This document shows, in pieces, positions 36,881 to 46,940 of a stretch of DNA of 64,000 nucleotides. A model generated the notes under the pieces. The model had not been told where the DNA came from. It made no database searches and saw nothing but the letters and a program-made list of their open reading frames with translations. How positions within the stretch are numbered: the first letter of the stretch is position 1; every line of letters starts with the position of its first letter. A program made the position numbers and the translations under genes. Origin of the DNA: Ulota crispa (taxonomy: Eukaryota; Streptophyta; Bryopsida; Orthotrichales; Orthotrichaceae); the NCBI GenBank assembly GCA_963920765.1, contig OY987251.1, positions 3,350,501 to 3,414,500 on the forward strand. Reading direction: 5' to 3'.

Positions 36881-37156
36881 AAAGAACCAATTTCAAAAAA
36901 ATATATCAAAAGAATTTAAATTTCAAAGAAGTTTTATGAGCTGCCCGGACTGCCCCTCGAACAAAGAAAACAAAATATCATGCAATAACTTTTGAGCCAT
37001 TTAGTCAAAAGTCAAGAAAATTGTTGGACCTTAAAGCTACTCCTTGGACACATCATGTGTGAAAATTTCAAAGAAAAAAAATAATAACTCCATTTGTAAG
37101 GAGCTGCCCAAAATTGCTAAGTTGCCAAAAAATAGTGCTTGGGCCTTTAGGGTTAA
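36382..37156. mobile_element. 775 bp palindromic TTAA-flanked element with TA microsatellite
   Basis: Almost the whole element is an inverted repeat: TTAA|CCCCTAAAGGCCCAAGCAC at the left and GTGCTTGGGCCTTTAGGG|TTAA-type at the right, with arms of about 370 bp meeting near 36752. One arm carries a run of about 20 TA repeats (36838-36878) that is only a short TATATACA stretch in the other. Parts of the arms resemble family C (CTTTGAATCATTC, GATGAAAGTTATGAGGAGTT). Confidence 0.8.
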
Positions 37157-37419
37157 ATAGTGTTGTCCACTTTATTCCTTTTAAAGGTTCCTACCTTACC
37201 TAAGGTCTTTGAATCCAAATTTGAATTCAAAATTCTTGAATTTAATATTTGGAGGTTAAATTTCTAAATTCTTACATTTTGTGACACGTGACAAAACACA
37301 AAGTTTATAACTTTTTACCCTAGCCCCACAAACTTGTAAAGTAGTAGACATAGCCCGAGTCCATTCATCCAGATGGGGGCAAACTAAGGGGTGAATTTAC
37401 GTGGTGTTCCAAAGCCAAT

Positions 37420-38697
37420 AAGGTAGTCTGCTCTAATTGCAACCCTTTGAGATAAAGAGTTCCATAGGTAGCCCATGAATGAATCTGAAGTGCTCTTTGC
37501 ATGGATCCCATTAAATCATAGAAGAAAAGGTGCATTTTATTGTAAGAGCAAATCATATCCCTTGGTTTCACCTCATCTCTTTACAAGTTGCAAGGAGATG
37601 GCTTATAGGAGACCTAGAGTTACAATTAGGTGTCTATTACAGAAAACTTTGAAAATTTATCAACAATTCAATAATGCTTCAACAAATATGAAAAAATTTG
37701 TGTTACATTTAACATCCATTTCTCCTTGTCTAAAAATTAGACAAAGAAATCTTCCTTGTCTTGAAAAGTCCACGTAAAGGCAGACTAGCCCTTAACCCCT
37801 AAAGGACCAAAGTTGCCTTAGGGACTTCCAAGATTTTGGATAGGCTTGTGTGACCTTCATTTTTGACACGATTTTTTGAAACTTCTTATGAGTGTGTAGG
37901 AATGTATAAGGTTTGTGGGATGCACAATATCATGTGAATATGTCACACGGTTCAAAAGTTATGGGTTTTTTATGGCCAAAAGCAGTTCAAGAGGCAACTT
38001 AGGCAAGGGAGGAAATATTGACTTTGGAGGGGGGGGAGCAAAGAGGGGTTGCCACATGTTGCTTTGGTGGTCCCCATTAGTTCTTCATTGCCCCCTTTCA
38101 TTTCCAATTAGGATGTCAGATTAGGCTATGGGAGCTTCTAAATTTTAGAGATTTTGAGGTTTTTCACTTTTTTTTTGACATTTGAGGTACATGTTTATCT
38201 TCAAACGCACCCTTTGGATTTTTCTTATCTAAAAACAAGTGGTGGGAAACTTTACTCAAAAATATCATAGTGTATTTGCAAAACCTGTCATATAGTGGCA
38301 TTGTAGTATTTTGTAAGATGTGTTTTGTGTCTTTGACTGCCTTGAAAATTGGTGTACAACAGTCTAACTTGATAACCAATAAGAATAAATTACATCTTCA
38401 AGGTTTATAGTGCAAAAGAGATCAGCAAATGTCAATCAAAGTCATTTGGAAATTTTGGGCACAATGGAAAAAATAAACTTTTCCCTTCAAATGCTCATAA
38501 TTTTCAATCTGTACAGTCAAATGTCACAAAATTTCTACCACTTCTTCTTCTACAAGTGTATTACAAGATCCTATGGTTAGATTTCTAAAAAGCATTTTTT
38601 TGAATTTTTTGATGACGCCAGCCCTAGGGGCAGTTTTGAGTGGTTTTTGGCAAAAAAAATGGCCTTGGTATTTTAGGGTTTTAGAGCATACTACCTT
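37420..38697. mobile_element. MITE family B, copy 2, with internal insertion
   Basis: The outer parts match 464-835 (AAGGTAGTCTGCTC at left, GAGCATACTACCTT at right, and TCAATAATGCTTCAACAAATATG inside). Near the right end, after GCCCTTAA, an insertion of about 890 bp (about 37794-38680) starts CCCCTAAAGGACC and ends TTTTAGGGTT, a TTAA-type element. Confidence 0.65.
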
Positions 38698-39190
38698 AAG
38701 TTAGAACCCGTGTTGCACTCCTAGCCATCGTAAGAATTATATAGATAATTAGAGCAGGCTTTTTTTGATAAAATTTGCCTTAACACCTAAATGTCACGAA
38801 AGCACTTTGAGGCCGTATGTATGGCCGTATGTACAGAGGTATTTGAGCTGCTTTGAGGGCTTTCCAAAAAAAATTATGCACCCACCATCATACAACCCTT
38901 CAATATGTATGGTTGTAACACTTAATTTCTAGTTGATTCAAACTTCTGAATATTGGTTGCAATTGTATTTGGTACCGTAGCTCCAGAGCCTAAGGGCCCT
39001 TCATGGATTAATCTTACCTCAATAATTCACTGGCAATTGTATCACTACAAAAAATTGATGGAAAAGTGGATGAAATTGCCAATTTTCTCCATAGGAATAC
39101 ACCAAATTTGCCAAGTTTGCTAGATTTTGAATGAGGTTTAGTGTATCAGTACAATTTATGGATGGATGTGCATTGTCACAAATTATCCTT

Positions 39191-39857
39191 AAGGTAGCAA
39201 CACCCATAACCATCACCTCTAAAATCTTAAAAAATTTGTGAAAGTGAATAGATGTAATTACAAGGATGTACAACATATGAACATGAAACCTTAATGTTGG
39301 TATTAGGTGTAATTGCAATCAACTCTTTAAAAATTCACAACTTATTTTCACAATATATCCAAATAATACATTTAGAAGTACAAACTGATCATTTTTCTCT
39401 TGCTAATAGGATACTATAACTTATGAGATGTTTAACCCTTAAAAGATGGATGGATCACTGTGGCTTGCCCTGCCTGTAGCAGTCTACAATGTTTTGCACA
39501 TGGGCACTAGTAGTATTGCTTCAAAAAGTTGGAAAAGTCAATAGTGCATGGTGCCATCATGAAAATTGCAAAAAGGGCTGCTTGGTAGCTAACTCAATGT
39601 TTCTGAATCTTATCACAATTTGGGTTACAAAAAAAAATGAATGCATCTCAAGAGGTGATTTTTTGTCTTCCATGATGGACCATGTGTTTATGGTCACTTC
39701 TGAAAAAAAAATCAGATGAAATACAATTTTTTTCTAAATCACAAAATCTTTTTTTAGAGCCAGAGGACATTTTTTGTCCTCCTCAACATTTAGGGGTTAA
39801 TAATAAGATCATCATGTTCAAAACCCTTAATTTGACGATTATGGGTGCTGCTACCTT
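39191..39857. mobile_element. AAGGTAG-type element family P, copy 1, with nested TTAA element
   Basis: Ends are AAGGTAGCAACACCCATAA and TTATGGGTGCTGCTACCTT. Inside, 39432-39800 is a 369 bp element bordered by TTAA|CCCTTAAA and TTTAGGGG|TTAA. The inner element matches 45826-46204 in inverted orientation (GGACATTTTTTGTCCTCC). Confidence 0.6.
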
Positions 39858-39865
39858 ACCTGCTT

Positions 39866-40335
39866 AGAGCATCTCCACCAGTTGACAAAAAACAGGAGGA
39901 TAGCTTGGCTAGAGGCACTTTGCCGTCCCTGATCTCCATCGGTGGCACATGGGCAAATTTTTTTGGGCGGGCTTGCTCAAAACAGCTCCGGGGACGGTGG
40001 CTCACCAGAATAGTCAAAACTTTGAGCAAGCTTGAAATCCGAGACTTCAGTTATTTTGGGGTTGTGACAATGCCTGAACCTACACCTCCACAGTACAGCA
40101 GCTACTGCCAAGCCTAAACCCTTGACATGCCCTGAAAGCAGGTGCTATGTGGCAGAGATAAAGCAATCCAATCAGAACCAATTTTAATCCGTCCTTGCTT
40201 TTCCAAATTCTTTGGCGCGTCATCAAGAACAAACTGGTGGAGATCAGGGCGCTTCCCCGAGCCATCTCCATGCTCCAGACCCGCTCAATAAGATGTGGCG
40301 TGGCTCAAAACTATCTAACCGGTGGAGATGCCCTT
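39866..40335. mobile_element. MITE-like element with GAGCATCTCCACC ends
   Basis: About 470 bp running from GAGCATCTCCACCAGTTGAC to ACCGGTGGAGATGCCC. Moderately GC-rich, no coding capacity. Ends of the form GAGCATCTCCA are common among plant MITEs. Similar single ends occur near 45440 and 51965. Confidence 0.5.
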
Positions 40336-40432
40336 AAATTGCTAGTTGCCAGTTAGTCTACCAACAGAAAAAAAAAGAAAAAAAAAGAAAAACCCTGCCC
40401 TGTTGCGCTCTCAGCCACTATAAGAAATATAT

Positions 40433-40760
40433 AAGGTAGAAGGCTCGAAAACCGTCTAGGCTCTAAAATCGCTCACCCTCCAAAATTTTCTCACTCTGTA
40501 CATATACTTTTTCATAGATTTCTAAAATGTACGGGTGATATACATTTAAGGAGGTGAGCAGTTATAGAGCCCTATGCCACTTCAGCTTCAAAATTACATA
40601 ACTAATTCTACAAAACTCCAAAAAATATGAAACAACTTGGATGAGATGTCAATTCTTCTTGTCATTCAAGGAAATTTTACTGAAAAGTATTTCAAGAAGT
40701 CCTACCTCCCCAAAATTCAGTTTCAGCCCTTAGATGGTCGGTTTTCGAGCCTTCTACCTT
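40433..40760. mobile_element. MITE family A, copy 3 (inverted)
   Basis: A 328 bp element with AAGGTAGAAGGCTCGAAAAC ends. The interior is the reverse complement of 2049-2360 and 63060-63385 (for example CCTCCCCAAAATTCAGTTTCAG). Confidence 0.7.
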
Positions 40761-41411
40761 AGATACGTCATGGTACGAGTACCCGTAAAAGTACAGCCTG
40801 CAAATTGTCGTATCCTCCCGAGATCAACGTGGAAAAGGACTTATCAGGAACGGAGTGCCGCAATACTAGCGAGACTCTGCGAGACGGCTCCCAAAAAGCG
40901 TTCTACGAGGCGGCAATAATCAGCACAGGGCAGTGGCCGTTGTCACTCGTCACTCGTCACGGTGACTGCGCCAGGATTCGCCATTCCCATTCAACCCCCC
41001 TGGCCCACGCGGCCACCACCAGTCCACCACCACCATCATCACCTCACTGCACCAGCAGCACGACTCTTGTGTTGCAGCAACTGTCTCGAATTCTCCCACC
41101 CTTGCGTCACCAATCACCATCACCCTTCTCCAAACCTCGGCGAACCTGGGCTTGCAGTTGTTCCTCCATCAGCCTCTGGTATGCGTCGCCACATTGACAG
41201 CCCTCAGCTCTCTGGCGTAGAAACAGAGCAGAATTGTCGTCGAACGAGTCACACTGATGTCAATTTGATGAGTGGCTGATCACGATATCAAAGCTCTGTG
41301 TTTGGAGGCTTCGTAATTTGTAGCGTTGGAAGGCGTTTGGCAAGGTGAGGTAGGCAAAGTGGGAGCGAGGTCTGATTAGTTGTAGTGCTGAATTGCGCCA
41401 GCGTGTGTGTT
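40761..41411. other. GC-richer DNA upstream of DPE1
   Basis: Composition rises and ORFs appear in several frames, but none has a recognisable product. This is probably the distal promoter or an untranslated exon of the DPE1 gene; I could not identify splice sites. Confidence 0.3.
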
Positions 41412-41650
41412 AACACCATATTCGTTATAATGAGAGTTTTCCAGTGAAATGAGAGTAATTTAAAGGAAATACAACTTGAAATTACGATGAAAAGTTTTAG
41501 GTCAATTGATCTCAATTGACATAGTACCTTTCAGATTTGACCTCAAATTGAAAGGTTTTATTTCAATTCAGCTCGATTTGAGTTGAAAACTGTCATTTTA
41601 ATGTTTATTTTGAGAAGTCTCCTTTCTCTCATTATAACGAATATGGTGTT
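41412..41650. mobile_element. 239 bp element with 25 bp perfect inverted ends in the DPE1 upstream region
   Basis: AACACCATATTCGTTATAAT, then GAGAG, at 41412-41436 is repeated exactly as its complement at 41626-41650. TGTT follows or precedes both ends and may be a target duplication. It ends 275 bp before the DPE1 start codon. Confidence 0.8.
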
Positions 41651-41925
41651 TGTTGTGGAGATCTCAAGTTGGGTGAGAGGTGGGTGAACAAAAGTGGGTA
41701 CAAACTGGGGGACTTATCAAGTATGAGAATGAGTGTGTGTATGTGTCTTGCTTTGTTAGCTATTGCCTGTACTTTGTCCGAGCAGTAATGCCAGTCACCA
41801 CGTGTTGTGAGTTTTGGCATTTTGGAGATAGAGATTGTTGTGAAAGCTGATTCTGTCCGTGCTGTTTCGGTTATATTTCAGGGGAATGAGCGGAGGTGGT
41901 TAGCGTGGTGGAGCGTTTCCTTGCG

Positions 41926-43878
41926 ATGGCGACGTCTATGGTTTCCCCGTGTCGACTATTGGGAGCTTCTGTAACACGGAGTACGAGTCGTGCATGGGGT
42001 GAACAGTCTTCGGTGTTGAATGGTTTGTGTGTGAAGAAAAAAGAGACTCGGCGTTTGGTGGTGACTGCAGCGTCGGTGGCGTCGAGGTTTGAGAATGCAG
42101 CGCAAAGTGCTGAGAAGGTGTTGGAAGAGATGACACCCGTGAAGGAGCTGCGAGTAGGGGACGCGTTTCCAATCGACTACGCGGACGACGACCCGAGCAA
42201 ATCCAAGGCAGAGCGCCGGTGCGGACTGCTGCTCCACCCGTCGTCACTCCCGGGGTTATACGGAATCGGGGAGTTGGGAGAGGAAGCGTTCACGTTTCTG
42301 GATTGGTTGCACTCCACGGGGTGCACGGTGTGGCAGGTGCTGCCACTGGTACCGCCGGGGCGGAAAGGGGGCGAGGACGGGTCGCCGTACGCGGGCGTGG
42401 ACGCCAATTGCGGCAACACGCTGCTGATCTCGCTGGCGAGTCTCGTGAAGGACGGGTTGCTGGAAGAGTCCGACCTCCCGGAGCCGGTATCTCTCGGCAG
42501 AGTAAACTTCGAAGCCGTGGCGAGAACAAAAGACCCGCTGATCGCGAAAGCCGCGACGAAGCTTGTGAATATCACCACGGGTGCATTGCGAGAGGAGCTT
42601 GACAGGTTTCAAAACGACCCACAAATCTCCTCATGGCTGGTCGAAGCGGCGCTGTTCGCGGCCATCGACAGCGCGATTGACGCGCAGCATTGGTGGGAAT
42701 GGCCGGCGACGTTACGCGACCGCGACCCCGCGGCACTCGAATCCGCACGAGCTGAGCATAAAAGTTTCATCGACAGATTCGTCGCGGAGCAGTTCTTGTT
42801 CCAGCGACAATGGCACGCGCTGCACCAGCACGCGATCGAGCTCGGCATTCGAATCGTGGGCGACATGCCGATTTACGTCGGCGGTCACTCGGGCGACGTG
42901 TGGGCGAATCGGCGCCTGTTCGAACTAAACCCTAAAACCGGGGCGCCCGCGAGGGTGAGCGGCGTGCCTCCCGACGCGTTCTCCGCGACGGGGCAGCTCT
43001 GGGGGAGCCCGCTGTACAACTGGCGAGCGATGGCGGACGAGAACTACGCCTGGTGGGCCAATCGAATGCGGCGCGCGTTCGAGCTCTACGACGAGTTCCG
43101 AATCGACCATTTTCGAGGGCTCGCGGGCTATTGGGCGGTCGACGCGAACGCGTCCACCGCCATGGGCGGCGAGTGGCTCGTCGGCCCGGGCGAGCCGTTC
43201 TTCGCGGCCATACGTGATGCTGTTGGCAAGGTTGACATCATCGCGGAGGATCTCGGCGTGATCACGAGCGACGTTGTGTCCCTGCGGAAAGCTATCAACG
43301 CGCCTGGCATGGCGGTTCTGCAATTCGCTTTCGGGGGTGACGCCATGAATCCTCATCTGCCACATAACCATGAGATCGACCAAGTGGTGTACTCCGGCAC
43401 TCACGATAACGACACCGTTGTGGGGTGGTGGCAGAAGGCGGGGCAGGTTGAGCGGGAGCATGTGCGTGAATACCTGCGACTCACAAGCGACGCCGATGTG
43501 CACTGGGAGTTCATCAAGTGCGCGCTCTCCTCCGTGGCGAACACGGCGATCATCCCCATGCAAGACGTGCTGGGGTTGGGTGATGAAGCGCGCATGAACA
43601 CGCCCGCCACGCAGGCGGGCAACTGGGGCTGGCGCGTTGGAAAGCCCGGGATCTTCGACGAGCTTGAGTCGGAGAGAGCGCAGCTGCGGCAGTGCTTGAA
43701 GCTCTTCAACCGCTTGCCGAGACACATGGTGCAGAAGGAAAAGGACGACGAAAGGGAAGAAGAAGACGAAGAAGCTCGGCGTGCTCCGGAGCTGGAGCTG
43801 CAGAACGGCGACGATTCTAGTGGCGAGCCGGTGGTGGTGGTACCTCTTCTCCAACCCCAACTAATCCAACTTAACTAG
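41926..43878 (+). CDS. DPE1: Plastidial 4-alpha-glucanotransferase (disproportionating enzyme 1), intronless
   Basis: A single ORF of 650 residues from ATG 41926; the upstream open stretch begins with GTG and lacks a better ATG. This is a GH77 amylomaltase, which moves glucan segments between maltooligosaccharides, uses up maltotriose and releases glucose during starch breakdown in the stroma. The N terminus (MATSMVSPCRLLGASVTRST, then Arg/Ser-rich to RRLVVTAASVAS) is a typical transit peptide. Catalytic residues are visible: nucleophile Asp394 in FRIDHFRGL, acid/base Glu441 in IAEDLG, and Asp494 in SGTHDNDT. Substrate-site signatures such as GDMPIYVG and SPYAGVDANCGN are present. The core ends near CLKLFNRLPRH; after it comes a tail of about 45 residues, first acidic (KDDEREEEDEE), then hydrophobic, which I do not associate with known DPE1 proteins. 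No intron is needed, although many plant DPE1 genes have several. Codons are clearly GC-richer than the flanks. Confidence 0.95.
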   Translation: MATSMVSPCRLLGASVTRSTSRAWGEQSSVLNGLCVKKKETRRLVVTAASVASRFENAAQSAEKVLEEMTPVKELRVGDAFPIDYADDDPSKSKAERRCGLLLHPSSLPGLYGIGELGEEAFTFLDWLHSTGCTVWQVLPLVPPGRKGGEDGSPYAGVDANCGNTLLISLASLVKDGLLEESDLPEPVSLGRVNFEAVARTKDPLIAKAATKLVNITTGALREELDRFQNDPQISSWLVEAALFAAIDSAIDAQHWWEWPATLRDRDPAALESARAEHKSFIDRFVAEQFLFQRQWHALHQHAIELGIRIVGDMPIYVGGHSGDVWANRRLFELNPKTGAPARVSGVPPDAFSATGQLWGSPLYNWRAMADENYAWWANRMRRAFELYDEFRIDHFRGLAGYWAVDANASTAMGGEWLVGPGEPFFAAIRDAVGKVDIIAEDLGVITSDVVSLRKAINAPGMAVLQFAFGGDAMNPHLPHNHEIDQVVYSGTHDNDTVVGWWQKAGQVEREHVREYLRLTSDADVHWEFIKCALSSVANTAIIPMQDVLGLGDEARMNTPATQAGNWGWRVGKPGIFDELESERAQLRQCLKLFNRLPRHMVQKEKDDEREEEDEEARRAPELELQNGDDSSGEPVVVVPLLQPQLIQLN

Positions 43879-45825
43879 AAAACATTGACCCCTTCATTGC
43901 AAAACAAATTAATACCCCCTCTGTCCCTTTAAAACGCTCCAAATCAGACATATCTCATGTACCACTAAAAAGCTCCCTTTTGCTAATTTCAAGAGAGCGT
44001 TTGCCATCTTCAATGATCTCATGGGGGTAAGTTTTGGCAATTAAAGAGCATTACTCTCCTAGCAAGCTTGGCCTTGCCCGTATGAGGTACCATTGTTGCT
44101 ACTAATCTTTGAATCATCAACAATGAGGAACTGGCAGCATGCACAAATATGGTACTTTTTACATGGGATTTGGGTGCCCAAACAACGACATCAAAGCTGG
44201 AGATTTTGCATACATTTGGTAGACGGAATATTGATTCTAGAATGCATCTGTCACTAGCACAAAGACTAAAAACACATTGATTAATCTGTGGCAAGGAATC
44301 TTTTTGGACGTTTCTAGAGGGACATAGCGGGAGTATGTTGTAATGTTTCTAGTTGTACAAGTGACATAAGTGAAGCTTTTCTGCATTGATTATATGATAT
44401 GAGAAGAGAGGCCAATTCCATTGGGAGTCCCAATTGTAGGACATCTCCTTGCAAAGGTTTAAATTATATATTAACAAGTTTAGGGGTACCCTTTGGTACA
44501 ATGGAGATAACAACTTGGTTTTAAGTGAACCTCAGTGTAAACCACTTTATGCATGTACTCTCTTTCCTTTTGATTGGTCACTGGAAGTTACAGCACACAC
44601 TCTCTTTAGAATGAGCGGCTTCACCGGAACCCTAAGCTCAGGGATTCTTTTATATATATAGATTTGTGTTGAGTGGAGTAGTGTACACATTGTGTTGGTA
44701 CAAAATTAACGAGGAGTTCACTCTCATATGAATAAATGAAAGTCTAGCAATGGGAGTTTGGCTTTGAGTTTTTTGTGTGGGGTATAGGTTTCCTCTTTTC
44801 ATGTGAAATTTTGACTTTGTTTTATTGAAAGAATTATAGATTTGAACCGCATGCGTAATTGTTTCTGGTGATTTAATTGAACTCCTAAATAATGTAGTTT
44901 TTGAACGTACCTCAAATGTACTCGTTATGAATATTTGGGTGTATAACAATCTCCCTTGCCCTCTTGACACGTTTTTTCTTTAACAACTCAACCAAGGGTG
45001 GGATCTCATGAGGTGTTGTTTTGTTCGACTATTATTGGTAGAATCGAAGCATGCTACCAACAATATAACTTTTAGTCAAGTAATTGTAGTTAGACAACTT
45101 TGTAGCATCAAGCAACGTATCATGGAAAAAATGTTGGTCTTTTAGCATTTTGGTGTGGATACTAGCCTAGACTAATGCACCTTGATTATAAGGTGAACGA
45201 ATTTTCATACATGTTTTGGCTAGCGTCACAAAAGCATCATTAGGCCACATCAGAAGACAAAAACCTATCAAGTATAATTCATTTTCACACTTGCTTTGCA
45301 GAATTAAATTGCAATATGTAGTGACCAGGGTGTCCTTCCATGTGAGAGGGTAGGGAGGCATGGTTTTGTGGAAGCACGACCGTAATGATCAGTAGAAATG
45401 AGGAAGAAGAAAACTAAAATTTGAAATTGATCAATACGTTAGAGCATCTGCACCCTTGCACACAACTGGACCTCTCAGAAGTAGGTGTCTAGGATGCATC
45501 CATGATCACAAGCTTGTTCAAATCTTTGATGCTCCATCCTTGTCCTTAGGCAAGCACAAGTAAGCATAAAGAGCATATCATAAAGGACAAGTGCTGAGCT
45601 TCCATCATTGACCTCTTAGTGTCAACAAATCAACAAGTTTTGATTGTCTTGGATTTGGGAGTGCTAACAATTCATCGAACTCTAAAAGCTTCAATGTTTG
45701 AGATACAATTGAGCAACCCTTGGCTAGCATACAACGGTTGTGTATCTTTGACGAGGCTTGCCAAGCGGAGCAAGTATGCCAAGTGCTACTAAGGGCTTAT
45801 TTAGCGTACAAAGATGCAAATGCTC
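43879..45825. other. Intergenic after DPE1, no gene seen
   Basis: No ORF with coding support and no clear poly-A tract after the DPE1 stop codon. A GAGCATCTGCACCC MITE-like end lies near 45440. Confidence 0.4.
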
Positions 45826-46204
45826 TTAACCCTTAAACATCAAGGACATTTTTTGTCCTCCAGCTCCAAAAATAGATTATGTGCTACTAAAAAAAATTGG
45901 TTTTCATTTGCTTTTTTTTTCAAAAGTGATTGTAAACACATGATCCATCATAGAATGCAAAAAAACATCTCACTAGATGCACTCATATTTTTAGGTAACC
46001 CAAATTGTGAGAAGATTTAGAGACATGGTGTTAGGTCCCAAGATGCCCTTCTTGCAATTTTCATGAGGGCACCATGCACTGTTGACTTTTGCAACTTCAA
46101 GAAACAATATGATAGGATGGGCACTTGCTTCTATAGTAGAGATACAGTAAAGAGAATTGTAGCTGGGCTGGTCACGGTGACCAGCCCGGGGTTCAAGGGT
46201 TAAT
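45826..46204. mobile_element. TTAA-type element, inverted partner of 39432-39800
   Basis: A 379 bp element bordered by TTAA on both sides, starting CCCTTAAACATCAAGGACAT. Internal GGTGCCATGATTTTCATG-type and TTTTTTGTCCTCC sequence matches the 39.4 kb element in opposite orientation. A perfect short hairpin, GGGCTGGTCACGGTGACCAG, lies close to the right end. Confidence 0.65.
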
Positions 46205-46606
46205 CATTGAACAAATGTACTTGATGCAAAAATCACTTCTATGAGCACCTATTGCGCAAACTCTTGTCATGTAATGCTTCGACCAATTACTCATCCTGCA
46301 TGAAAGGATGCCCTCAAGAGGCTGGAATATAGATTGCTGCACCTCCTGTATCGAAGCACGTGGGAACTGTAGGTTGACACTTGAGTAATTATATGGAGAA
46401 TGCTTCGTTTTGGTGCTGGAGGGAGGGTCCGAGCCTCCAAGGGGGGAGAGAGAAAGTGAGAGAGGTCCTTTTTAAAAAGGAACCAGGAGCAGCGAATAAG
46501 TTAGTGGAAAAGTGTCTGTCGACACGAGCCAACCGTGACGCCTCGCCTTTTTGCTTTTTGTGATGCTTTTTGAAGGCCGGGCCAGTCGGCTTGGTTTGGG
46601 CACATA

Positions 46607-46880
46607 TTACTGCACATAAGTCGATGTGGGGCCGGGGTGGAAAAGCACTGTTTGTTTCACCAGTCAGAAAATGTGAGAGTTGAGATATTTATCATAGAGA
46701 AATTGAATGTGAGAACTTGGAATTCATATCTGGATTCAGAAACCTTGTTTTAGTTTAGGACCCCGGAGTAAGATACAATTGAACAACAAAAAATAGGGGG
46801 TAAATCATTACTATTACTCATGTTGGGAAAAACACCTGAGGTTTTCTCCTTGGCCCCACATTGACATATGTGCAGTAAAC
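46607..46880. repeat. Inverted repeat of about 270 bp
   Basis: TTACTGCACATAAGTCGATG followed by TGGGGCC at the left pairs with GGCCCCACATTGACATATGTGCAGTAA at the right. A third, direct partial copy (GCTGCACATACGTG to GGTGGGGCCACGGTGGAAAA) follows at about 46901-46940. Confidence 0.6.
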
Positions 46881-46940
46881 TGGGCCCTTGGTTTGCTGCA
46901 CATACGTGTGTGTGGTGTTGGTGGGGCCACGGTGGAAAAA

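Noticed and set aside
42925..43860. 311-codon ORF antisense to DPE1
   Set aside because: It arises from the GC-rich codon bias of DPE1; the product is low-complexity and the GH77 motifs on the plus strand are unambiguous.
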